Positions 7,704 through 15,009 of a stretch of 23,861 nt of DNA are shown one piece after another. Numbering within the stretch: the stretch's first letter is position 1; each line of letters starts with the position of its first letter. The DNA is taken from NCBI GenBank assembly GCA_900769345.1, contig CAAGGJ010000129.1:1-23861 (forward strand), read 5' to 3'. Origin of the DNA: Bacteroidales bacterium. Its GTDB lineage: Bacteria > Bacteroidota > Bacteroidia > Bacteroidales > Muribaculaceae. The notes under the pieces are model-generated. The model worked only from the letters and a program-made list of their open reading frames with translations, was not told the DNA's origin and searched no databases. The translations under genes and the position numbers were made by a program.

Positions 7704-10472
7704 ATGAAAAAATCGTTTTTAACATTGGTAGCAGCATTTGTATTGTTTAATGCAAACGTATTTGCCGGCTCGCTTCGTACCGGCGGTAAGACTCTCGTTG
7801 AATCAGGTAGAACTACTGAACTCGCTTCATGGTTGAAGGACATCTGTGGAGCTACAGGTTCGGGTACTTCTTACACTATCACCACCACTCCTAACAACAA
7901 CGTGGGTGATGTTTACTTCGTAGGTATCAACAACTATTGGGTGGGTAGCACTGGAGGTTCATACTCAGTTTACAACCAAGTTAACAGCGGCGTAACGCTA
8001 ATCGACAAGGTTCAAGACGATGGCAAGCAAGCTACTTCTACCGGCATTTTCTACACATATCAAGCCAAGAATGCCAATAAGTTCTTCTTCATTGTTCGTG
8101 CTGAAAAGGCAAAATCGGGTGCAAACTGGAATGACGATATGGCATTTGCTTACTACAACGAATACAGCTATGTAGACGACAGCAAAGCCGGTAGCATTGG
8201 TTACAGCGATTTGACAGCAAAGTGGAACGAGCTAAAGGATGGTGAACCATTCCCAGCACCGCACGACTGCGACACATCGCTCGAAACCAATCACTATATC
8301 ACACTCAACGACAAGGAAGATGACGAAGCTCCTCTTCACAACTTCACTGCTTTCTTGTATGTCCCCAATAAAATCAATACTTCTGGCAAAGCTACTACTA
8401 CCTACGAGAAGGGCGACATATATTATGTGTTTAAGGACAAGAAGAATAATAAGATTCCTTCAGATGCATTAAATGTAGATGATATAACTGAAGATCTATA
8501 TTATCTGAAAGATGATGAATACCGTTCATTTAACGAAAAATATGAGGACAAAAAATATTATACTACCAAGCCATCGAGTGGTGAATACTCTACAGTACAG
8601 ACCTACAAGAAGGTGACTACCGAAGCTGCAAAGGAAGTGCCTTACGTATTCTTCTACAATGTAACAATGGCAGAAGCAGCTCTTCAGTCAAACGGCAAGA
8701 CCGGCAATGCTTGCAACTACAATGTAGCACTCAACTGGAGCACAGTATTCGACAAGTATGCCAATAACGAAGTTCAGATTAAGACTGAATACGACACAAT
8801 GAAAGAGCACTACGTTCTCGAACGCTCTTACGACAAGACCAATTGGGAAGAAGTGTCACCTGCAACTCTCAAGGAAGTGAATGGCAACGCCGTTCGCAGC
8901 ACAGAAGGCAAGACATTCGTTGACAGCGAACTTAAGGACTTCGACGAAACCACTAAGGTTATCGGTTACACAGTTTACTACCGCGTACGTTCACAGGTAA
9001 AGAAGAACGACGATTCCGACGCTAAGATGGCAGAAACCGTGTCGAATGTAGTAACAGTAAACATCCCTGGCACAGCACCATTCTCATTGACTCTCCAATC
9101 GGGCAGCAAGTCGAAATACGACCCAACTGCTAACAATAATCAAGGTGCTAACACCTTCAATAACACCCTCTTGGCTCAAGAGACAGCAGCTCACGATGCA
9201 GTAGTATTGGCAGCAGGCGCAGAACTCTCGTTGGTACGCGTTGACGATGACAATGCAGATGGCGTGGCAGTGAAAACCGTAACCGTTGACGATGCAAGCA
9301 TTTCGCTCTCAGAATTGGTGGCAAAGATAGCCAACAACGCCGAAGACGGCACCTACAGCGAAGAATTTACCACTTCGGCAGGCGAAAGCAAGGATGCTAC
9401 TTACCAGTTGGTATTGAAGGTGCCTGTAGGCGACGACTTCGAATATCACTACTCTAACAAGGCCACTATCGCTAACGCTAAGGTAAATGCATTGGCTGTG
9501 ATTGCTCACCGCTCAGGTACTCCTGACGAAAACAAGAGCGACATCGACGAAACTTTCCACAACGAAGTGGTGTTCACTCCTGCCTGCACAGGTATCGGCA
9601 CCGGCTACTACATCTATCGCGACGGCGAACAGATTGCCGACTTGGTTGACAATGGTAACGGCACTTTCTCGCTCCGCAACACTATCGAAGAAATCGCGTT
9701 GAACTCTGACGGTCAATTGGTTTACACCGACCTCGTTGACAATGCTCCTATCGCAATAGGCGAAACCGGCGAAGGCGACGACATGGCAGTGTGGGGTTAT
9801 TCAGTAGCTCACTACGACGACAGCAACAACACTTACGGCAGCGCAAATGCTTATGTAACTTACACCGGTGCTCATAACGAATTGGTGGTTACCACCGGCG
9901 GTGACATTGCTGCAGCTTACATCCCCGGTCTACGTGCAATCTATGTAAGCACCAAAATTAACTGGATGGCTAAGAACTTCAGCGACACTCAAGCTCAATC
10001 ATACAGCATCTATCGTCGCATCGTGGGCGAAGAAACTGAATATCAGTTGATGACAACTGTAGACGCTACTACTACCGAAGTGGAAGTAACCGACCTCTAT
10101 GATCGCGAATCCGGTAAGACCGGTAAGCTCTCTACAAGCGAAGTGAAGACTTACGACTTCTACGTAACAATGAACACTACCGACAACGAGCTCAAGAACT
10201 CGCAGGTGTTCACCCCGACTATCAGCGCAGGTGCAATCTTCACCGGCATCGACGAAGTGGAAATGGCTGAAATCGACGTTACAGTGGCCAACGGCATCGT
10301 AACAGTGAACGGTGTGGAAGGCAAGATAGCTATCTACAGCGTAAACGGTCAGGAAGTGGCTGCAGCTGAAGGCAACGGCTCAACTACCGAAATCGATGTT
10401 ACCTCGTTGGAACAAGGAGTTTACGTAGTTAAAGCTCAAAACATGCAATCAACAAAAATCCTTATCAAGTGA
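7704..10472 (+). CDS. Large secreted protein with T9SS C-terminal sorting domain
   Basis: I do not recognise a named family for this 922-residue protein. Residues 1-21 are a signal peptide (ending NVFA). The last about 65 residues are a type IX secretion sorting domain: GKIAIYSVNGQEV, then a turn, IDVTSLEQGVYVVK and a final KILIK. The protein should therefore cross the outer membrane through the Por system and be surface attached or released. Between these lie three regions that resemble fibronectin type III folds, at about 335-455 (ERSYDKTNWEEV, YTVYYRVRSQ), 620-720 (GYYIYRDGEQI) and 745-830 (YSIYRRIVGEE). No catalytic motif is visible. Residues about 246-292 are encoded by a distinctly AT-rich stretch rich in YY and acidic residues. 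The glycine, alanine and arginine codons mostly end in T or C as in well-expressed genes. The ATG is preceded by TTAAGGATTGCGTT. Confidence 0.85.
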   Translation: MKKSFLTLVAAFVLFNANVFAGSLRTGGKTLVESGRTTELASWLKDICGATGSGTSYTITTTPNNNVGDVYFVGINNYWVGSTGGSYSVYNQVNSGVTLIDKVQDDGKQATSTGIFYTYQAKNANKFFFIVRAEKAKSGANWNDDMAFAYYNEYSYVDDSKAGSIGYSDLTAKWNELKDGEPFPAPHDCDTSLETNHYITLNDKEDDEAPLHNFTAFLYVPNKINTSGKATTTYEKGDIYYVFKDKKNNKIPSDALNVDDITEDLYYLKDDEYRSFNEKYEDKKYYTTKPSSGEYSTVQTYKKVTTEAAKEVPYVFFYNVTMAEAALQSNGKTGNACNYNVALNWSTVFDKYANNEVQIKTEYDTMKEHYVLERSYDKTNWEEVSPATLKEVNGNAVRSTEGKTFVDSELKDFDETTKVIGYTVYYRVRSQVKKNDDSDAKMAETVSNVVTVNIPGTAPFSLTLQSGSKSKYDPTANNNQGANTFNNTLLAQETAAHDAVVLAAGAELSLVRVDDDNADGVAVKTVTVDDASISLSELVAKIANNAEDGTYSEEFTTSAGESKDATYQLVLKVPVGDDFEYHYSNKATIANAKVNALAVIAHRSGTPDENKSDIDETFHNEVVFTPACTGIGTGYYIYRDGEQIADLVDNGNGTFSLRNTIEEIALNSDGQLVYTDLVDNAPIAIGETGEGDDMAVWGYSVAHYDDSNNTYGSANAYVTYTGAHNELVVTTGGDIAAAYIPGLRAIYVSTKINWMAKNFSDTQAQSYSIYRRIVGEETEYQLMTTVDATTTEVEVTDLYDRESGKTGKLSTSEVKTYDFYVTMNTTDNELKNSQVFTPTISAGAIFTGIDEVEMAEIDVTVANGIVTVNGVEGKIAIYSVNGQEVAAAEGNGSTTEIDVTSLEQGVYVVKAQNMQSTKILIK

Positions 10473-10488
10473 TTTACTAAGAATATGT

Positions 10489-10531
10489 AAAAAACGCTGA
10501 GTGGCGGTGCTCGTGAGAGTACCGCCACTTT
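10489..10531. terminator. Bidirectional terminator hairpin between convergent genes
   Basis: GTGGCGGT (10501-10508) pairs with ACCGCCAC (10521-10528). The stem extends inward through GCTC/GAGT to a GTGA loop, giving about 12 pairs. A six-A run at 10489-10494 becomes a U-tract on the minus strand, and TTTGT follows on the plus strand. It sits between the stop at 10472 and the minus-strand stop at 10584, so it can serve both genes. Confidence 0.75.
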
Positions 10532-10583
10532 GTATATATATAATAATGTGTAATCTAATTTTCAGCCGGCGCTGCGATGTGGT

Positions 10584-10964
10584 TTACCAACCGAAGATGT
10601 TGCGACTTAGCCACCAGGCTATCACTGCTATGAAGATGCCCCAAATGATGCGTGGGTTGTTAGCTGCGCAATAGAATCGCGGAAATCGGCTACGGGTAAA
10701 TTCGGCGAAGGTGTAAACAGCCAAAACGGGTAACGACACCACCATCAGCGCATTGAAATGCCATGCCGTGGCTAAATCGCCGTGCAGAATGGCGTGGATG
10801 GCGCGCTGCGATCCGCATCCGGGACATCGCCAACCGGTGATGCTCAGAAACGGGCATCGTGGGAAGAAATTGTCGAGCGAGGGGTCGTAGAAATAATAGA
10901 TGCCTGCAGCGCATAGCAATGCCATTGCCGCGAGGGCAACCACGATTATGCGCCGAGTGCTCAT
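10584..10964 (-). CDS. DUF2752 membrane protein
   Basis: The 126-residue membrane protein has an N-terminal hydrophobic helix (residues about 5-24), the DUF2752 signature GWRCPGCGSQRAIHA at 44-58, and at least two further hydrophobic helices (about 72-90 and 105-122). Cys37, Cys47 and Cys50 with Gln53 and Arg54 form the conserved cluster, which could bind metal, though this is not established. Its ATG overlaps the TGA of the upstream gene by four bases (ATGA), so translation is probably coupled. The partner is a GYF/CD225-like membrane protein. Both gene types occur widely in Bacteroidetes with no defined role. Family assignment is strong; function is unknown. Confidence 0.85.
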   Translation of the reverse strand: MSTRRIIVVALAAMALLCAAGIYYFYDPSLDNFFPRCPFLSITGWRCPGCGSQRAIHAILHGDLATAWHFNALMVVSLPVLAVYTFAEFTRSRFPRFYCAANNPRIIWGIFIAVIAWWLSRNIFGW

Positions 10965-11629
10965 AATAGCATCATTAATATTTGCATCGGCGCGATAATG
11001 AGCCCTGTGGCTATGGTCACCATGATGGCAATAGCTGCATATTCGCTATAGCGCTGAGCCTGAGCAAGATTGCCGCTATTGATGTTCTGCGAAGTGAGTG
11101 CGCTGAACACTATGGCTATTGCGCCCACTGCATTGCAGCACAGTATGGTGAATAATATCGACCACACCATATAGGTGGACGGAATCTTGCCTTGAGGCTG
11201 TGGCGGCCGATAGGGCTGCTGATAGTATTGAGGTTGCGGAGCATAATAATGAGGAATGGCGGGAGCTGCAGCAGGTATAGGCGGAGCGCTACAGCCCGCA
11301 CTCGGTGAAGCCGGAGCTGATGCATCGGCCTCGGCATTGGTAGCATTGTCGGACGGGTCAGACGGGTCGGACAAGTCGGACTGGTCGGACTTTTCGGGCA
11401 CTGCCGGTGATTCAGACTTTTCGGGTTCTGCCGGTGTTTCTGGCACTGCGGGGGCCTTTTGGGCAGCTGCTACAATGTCGGCAAACTCCGGTACCCGGTC
11501 GATTCGCTCCCAATTGCTCATTCCTTGATGCCACACATAAGTTACCGACGGGTCGGTAACGATTTCGGCGAGCGCCTCACGCGTTATGGGGCCACTCTGT
11601 ACGCCATTGATATTTACCCAAATCTGCAT
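10961..11629 (-). CDS. GYF-domain (DUF4339) and CD225/dispanin-like membrane protein
   Basis: Starting at the ATG at 11629 the protein has 222 residues. The N-terminal 55 or so residues form a GYF_2 (DUF4339) domain: MQIWVNINGVQSGPI, then YVWHQGMSNWERI, a fold that binds proline-rich peptides in other proteins. A low-complexity linker rich in P, E, S and D follows, with PEKS repeats and SDxSD repeats. A second proline/tyrosine/glutamine segment (YAPQPQYYQQPYRPPQPQ) comes next and could itself be a GYF ligand. The C-terminus has two hydrophobic helices with CC at the first, resembling the CD225/dispanin domain. An in-frame ATG at 11671 lies upstream of the -7 box and is not used here. It overlaps the DUF2752 gene by ATGA. 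Function is unknown. Confidence 0.8.
   Translation of the reverse strand: MQIWVNINGVQSGPITREALAEIVTDPSVTYVWHQGMSNWERIDRVPEFADIVAAAQKAPAVPETPAEPEKSESPAVPEKSDQSDLSDPSDPSDNATNAEADASAPASPSAGCSAPPIPAAAPAIPHYYAPQPQYYQQPYRPPQPQGKIPSTYMVWSILFTILCCNAVGAIAIVFSALTSQNINSGNLAQAQRYSEYAAIAIMVTIATGLIIAPMQILMMLL
11348..11392 (-). repeat. 9-base tandem repeat coding for an SDxSD linker
   Basis: About five degenerate copies of a 9-base unit (plus-strand GGTCGGACG-like) encode the linker Ser-Asp-x repeats of the GYF-domain protein. A longer duplication, CTTTTCGGG followed by CTGCCGGTG, occurs twice just beside it (about 11390-11440). Such arrays can change in copy number without shifting frame. Confidence 0.65.
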
Positions 11630-11646
11630 ATATAATTCGTTTTTAG

Positions 11647-11654
11647 CAAAGTTA
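11647..11654 (-). promoter_or_regulatory. -7 box for the GYF/DUF2752 cassette
   Basis: On the minus strand this reads TAACTTTG, matching TAnnTTTG, 17 bases before the ATG at 11629. A TTTG at 11669-11672 (minus strand) lies 14 bases upstream, closer than usual. The thyA -7 box is only 24 bases away on the other strand. Confidence 0.5.
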
Positions 11655-11678
11655 GAAAAAATAATCGGCAAATTTTGC

Positions 11679-11686
11679 TAAATTTG
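11679..11686 (+). promoter_or_regulatory. -7 box for thyA-folA
   Basis: TAAATTTG matches TAnnTTTG and ends 26 bases before the thyA ATG. No clear -33 box is seen. It lies back to back with the promoter of the divergent GYF/DUF2752 pair. Confidence 0.5.
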
Positions 11687-11712
11687 CACTAATTACTAAC
11701 AAAAAACAAGCG

Positions 11713-12507
11713 ATGAAACAATATCTCGATTTGATAAAGCACGTGCTCGCCGACGGAGTGGAGAAGAGCGACCGCACCGGCACGGGCACCAAGAGCGTGT
11801 TTGGTTATCAAATGCGCTTCAACCTTGCTGACGGTTTTCCGCTTCTTACCACCAAAAAGGTGCACTTGAAGTCGATAATATATGAGTTACTCTGGTTTTT
11901 GAAGGGCGACACCAATGTGCGCTATCTTCAGGAAAACGGCGTGCGCATTTGGAACGAGTGGGCCGACGAAAACGGTGATTTGGGCCATATTTATGGCTAT
12001 CAATGGCGCTCATGGCCCGATTATAAGGGCGGACATATCGACCAAATAGCCCAAGCTATAGATCAAATAAAGAACACCCCCGACAGTCGTCGCATCATAG
12101 TGAGCGCATGGAATGTGGCTGAGGTACCCGACATGGCTTTGCCACCATGCCACTCGTTTTTCCAGTTTTATGTGGCTGATGGCAAACTCAGTCTGCAGCT
12201 CTATCAGCGCAGCGGCGACATTTTCCTCGGTGTGCCGTTTAATATAGCTTCGTATGCCTTGTTGCTTATGATGGTGGCTCAGGTCACCGGATTACAGCCC
12301 GGCGAATACATCCACACACTCGGCGATGCTCACATCTACACCAATCACTTCGACCAGGTGCATGAGCAACTCACTCGCACTCCGCGCCCGTTGCCCAAGA
12401 TGGTGATCAATCCCGATGTGAAGAACATTTTCGACTTCAAATACGAAGATTTCCACCTCGAGGGCTACGACCCTTATCCCGCCATCAAGGGCGTGGTAGC
12501 TGTGTAA
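11713..12507 (+). CDS. thyA: Thymidylate synthase ThyA
   Basis: This enzyme converts dUMP to dTMP using 5,10-methylenetetrahydrofolate and releases dihydrofolate. It has 264 residues, the same length as E. coli ThyA. Visible family motifs are the N-terminal DRTGTGTKSVFGYQMRF with the phosphate-binding arginine, ELLWFLKGDTN, and the active-site LPPCHSFFQFYV with the nucleophile Cys146, the same number as in E. coli. RSGDIFLGVPFNIASYALL and HIYTNHFDQV are the substrate and folate pocket segments, and the protein ends in the conserved hydrophobic VAV tail. The folA gene for dihydrofolate reductase follows 57 bases downstream, so one transcript supplies the enzyme that makes dihydrofolate and the enzyme that reduces it. 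Confidence 0.97.
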   Translation: MKQYLDLIKHVLADGVEKSDRTGTGTKSVFGYQMRFNLADGFPLLTTKKVHLKSIIYELLWFLKGDTNVRYLQENGVRIWNEWADENGDLGHIYGYQWRSWPDYKGGHIDQIAQAIDQIKNTPDSRRIIVSAWNVAEVPDMALPPCHSFFQFYVADGKLSLQLYQRSGDIFLGVPFNIASYALLLMMVAQVTGLQPGEYIHTLGDAHIYTNHFDQVHEQLTRTPRPLPKMVINPDVKNIFDFKYEDFHLEGYDPYPAIKGVVAV

Positions 12508-12564
12508 AAGCGCGTTAAAATTTATATGTAATCGATAACTCCATCTAAAAACAAAACTATAAAT

Positions 12565-13059
12565 ATGGCACTTTCAGCAATAGTGGTGATAGCCGAGGAC
12601 GGCGCAATAGGCAAGGATAATGGCCTCTTGTGCCACCTGCCTGCCGACCTGAAGCATTTCAAGACCATAACCATGGGGCATACCATCATCATGGGTCGTC
12701 GCACATTCGAGTCGCTGCCCAAGGGCGCACTGCCCGGGCGCGAAAACATAGTGTTGAGCCGTCAGCCCGATTTTCGTGCCGAGGGTGCCAAGGTGTGCTC
12801 GAGTATTGAGCAAGCCATAGCCGAGGCTTCGATGCCGGGCGAATGTTTTATTATAGGTGGAGCGCAACTTTATGCTTCGACCATCGCTCAGGTGGATAAA
12901 CTCTATCTCACCGCCATACATGCCCGCTTCGAGGGCGCTGATGCGTTTTTCCCTGCCATCAACCTCGACGAGTGGACCGAAATAGAGCGTGAGGATCATC
13001 AAGCCGACGAGAAAAATCGCTACAACTATAGCTTTATCACTCTCGAACGCCGAAAATAA
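12565..13059 (+). CDS. folA: Dihydrofolate reductase FolA
   Basis: FolA reduces dihydrofolate to tetrahydrofolate with NADPH. It has 164 residues, normal for the bacterial enzyme. Motifs are AIGKDN near residue 14, LPADLKHFK with the catalytic Asp28, the NADPH-binding MGRRTFESLP, NIVLSRQ, and FIIGGAQLY with the paired glycines. The residue that is normally an almost invariant tryptophan before the catalytic loop (WHLPxDL) is Cys23 here (LLCHLPADL). It sits 57 bases after thyA without a visible promoter between them, so the two are very likely an operon. The ATG at 12565 starts directly at the first beta strand. Confidence 0.95.
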   Translation: MALSAIVVIAEDGAIGKDNGLLCHLPADLKHFKTITMGHTIIMGRRTFESLPKGALPGRENIVLSRQPDFRAEGAKVCSSIEQAIAEASMPGECFIIGGAQLYASTIAQVDKLYLTAIHARFEGADAFFPAINLDEWTEIEREDHQADEKNRYNYSFITLERRK

Positions 13060-13073
13060 CCTCCCGTCAAGGT

Positions 13074-13116
13074 CGCTGTGGCTAAAAATGCCACATAGCG
13101 TGCGCTCCGAAGCACT
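13074..13116 (+). repeat. Hairpins downstream of folA
   Basis: CGCTGTGGC (13074-13082) pairs with GCCAC-AT-AGCG (13090-13100), with a two-base bulge and an AT-rich loop. GTGC...GCAC follows within the next 16 bases. There is no adjacent T-run on the plus strand. This may be a weak terminator for thyA-folA. Confidence 0.45.
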
Positions 13117-13282
13117 TTAGGGCAAAAAAAAGAAGTGAGGTGTGGGCAAAATCGGCTGTCACAGCCCTTTACGATACCACGCACTCACTTGGATTTAGAG
13201 AGATATTGAAACTTAACAGAATTGCAATAAGATTTATAAGCTATTCTGTAGGTAATAACAATTAAAAACAGCAATTTGTTCG

Positions 13283-13302
13283 GCGAAAAATCGTTTTTTC
13301 GC
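13283..13302 (+). repeat. Small inverted repeat before the flippase gene
   Basis: GCGAAAAA and TTTTTCGC form an eight-pair hairpin with a short TCGT loop, 26 bases upstream of the flippase ATG. It could be a weak attenuator or sit in the leader. I see no TAnnTTTG promoter in this gap. Confidence 0.4.
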
Positions 13303-13327
13303 ACTGAGAGCAAATTTTTTATAGAAA

Positions 13328-14839
13328 ATGTCGAAAAAACACCCCGCAAAGCCACAGACTGAGGCACAGTCGCTCAAACTCAAGACCGCGCGCACTCTGA
13401 AGTGGAACACCGTAGACAAACTCTCGCAGCAGGTGCTTTATGCCGTTACGGGCATAGTGCTTGCCAATATCTTGTCGCAGGAAGACTTCGGATTGGTGGG
13501 TGCGATATTGGTGTTTCAAGCCTTTGCCACGTTGTTTGTCGATAGTGGGTTCTCCAACGCACTTGTTCAGCGCAAGAATCCTACCACCACCGACTATAGC
13601 ACCGTGTTTTGGTTCAACTTAGGCACGAGTGTGGCCATTTACGCCCTACTATGGTTGGCAGCGCCGCTTATCGACACCCTTTTCCACGCCGGCGGTCGCT
13701 TGGTGCCTATGAGTCGCGTGATGTTTCTCACATTCATAGTCAATGCCACCGCATTGGTGCAGACCAATCGACTCATCAAGCAGATGAACGTGAAAAAAGT
13801 GGCTGTGAGCAATGTGATAGGGCTTGTGGTGAGTGGAGCAGTGGGCATTTGGCTTGCGCTCGAAGGTTATGGCGCATGGGCTATAGTGTGGCAGTCGCTC
13901 ACACTTGCTGCCGTGAAGAGCATAGTGCTGTGGCTCACCACCGGATGGCGCCCCTTGTGGGAATTCAGCATGGAGTCGCTGCGCTCCATTTTTAAGGTGG
14001 GAGTGGGCGTGATGACCGGCAACCTGCTCAACATAGCCTTTCAGAACATCTATTCATTAATAATAGGCACATTCTACAATCTCTCACAGCTCGGCTGCTA
14101 CACCCAAGCCGACAAGTGGAGCAAAATGGGCGTAGCGTCGCTCTCCTCGATACTCAACACCACCTTTCTGCCCGTGCTGAGCGGTGCGCAGGACGACCGC
14201 GAGCGGTTTTATCGCATGATGTCGAAAACCAACCGCCTCTCGGCTTATTTGACGCTCCCTTGCATGGGGCTGTTGTTTGCCACCGCACCTGCCATATTTC
14301 ATGTGCTTTTCGGGCATAAATGGGATGCTGCGATAGTGCTCTTTCAGCTTCTTGCTGTGCGTGGCGTATTCACAATAATGTCGGCTGTCTACTATACCTA
14401 TATTCTTGCCATGGGCAATGCCAAGCAGTTGGTGCACAGCGAGGTGGTGAAATGCGTGGTGATAGCCATAGCCATAGCGGTGACCGTGCCTTATGGCATA
14501 AAGTGGCTGGTGGTGGGGCAGCTTGTGGCAGGCGTGGTATGCTTCGTCTACAATGCCGTGTTGGTGTATAAGGTTACCGGCTACCATTGGGCGCTGCTCA
14601 TCAATGAGATAATGCTCTTTGCTCTCGTGGCGGTGTTGGCGCTGTTCCCGGCATCGGCCTTAGGACTATGGTTAAAGAGCGACTATCTGCTGCTTCCGGC
14701 ACAAATTTTGGTGGGTGGAGGCATCTATTTGGCGCTTAATGCACTGCTGCGCAGCGCCATACAGCGCGAGGTGCTCGGATATGCCTTCGGCCGATTTATT
14801 AATAAGACTCCCGGAAAAAGCGACTCGCATAGCAGATAA
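13328..14839 (+). CDS. Wzx-type lipopolysaccharide/polysaccharide flippase
   Basis: This 503-residue polytopic membrane protein belongs to the polysaccharide transporter (MOP/MVF) superfamily. Members flip lipid-linked sugar units across the inner membrane. It most resembles the WzxC/TuaB branch annotated as lipopolysaccharide biosynthesis protein. After a short basic N-terminus, the family opening TLKWNTVDKLSQQVL leads into VLANILSQEDFGLVG and FVDSGFSNALVQ. About a dozen hydrophobic helices follow, with the usual LGCYTQADKWSKM segment near residue 258. No glycosyltransferases, polymerase or sugar-nucleotide genes are next to it, so its substrate cannot be read from context. No clear promoter is seen; a hairpin at 13283-13302 precedes it. 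Confidence 0.88.
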   Translation: MSKKHPAKPQTEAQSLKLKTARTLKWNTVDKLSQQVLYAVTGIVLANILSQEDFGLVGAILVFQAFATLFVDSGFSNALVQRKNPTTTDYSTVFWFNLGTSVAIYALLWLAAPLIDTLFHAGGRLVPMSRVMFLTFIVNATALVQTNRLIKQMNVKKVAVSNVIGLVVSGAVGIWLALEGYGAWAIVWQSLTLAAVKSIVLWLTTGWRPLWEFSMESLRSIFKVGVGVMTGNLLNIAFQNIYSLIIGTFYNLSQLGCYTQADKWSKMGVASLSSILNTTFLPVLSGAQDDRERFYRMMSKTNRLSAYLTLPCMGLLFATAPAIFHVLFGHKWDAAIVLFQLLAVRGVFTIMSAVYYTYILAMGNAKQLVHSEVVKCVVIAIAIAVTVPYGIKWLVVGQLVAGVVCFVYNAVLVYKVTGYHWALLINEIMLFALVAVLALFPASALGLWLKSDYLLLPAQILVGGGIYLALNALLRSAIQREVLGYAFGRFINKTPGKSDSHSR

Positions 14840-14878
14840 AAATTGTGAAAATTCTGCCGAAAAGTCGAGATAACTTGC

Positions 14879-14886
14879 TATATTTG
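14879..14886 (+). promoter_or_regulatory. -7 box for the ROK kinase gene
   Basis: TATATTTG fits TAnnTTTG, about 40 bases after the flippase stop. The leader to the ATG at 15010 would be about 115 bases. No -33 TTTG is seen at the standard distance. Confidence 0.5.
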
Positions 14887-15009
14887 TAATCAGAATAACC
14901 AAAAAGATATAACCCAATAGCACAAGGCAACACCATGATGCCTTCAGCGAAAGTGACAGAGAATAACAAACAACATAATACTAAAACAAATAAATACCAT
15001 TTTACGACG

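Noticed and set aside
14935..15009. N-terminal extension of the ROK protein from ATGs at 14935 or 14938
   Set aside because: The added 25 residues are polar and unlike the family; the conserved first loop then sits too far from the N-terminus.
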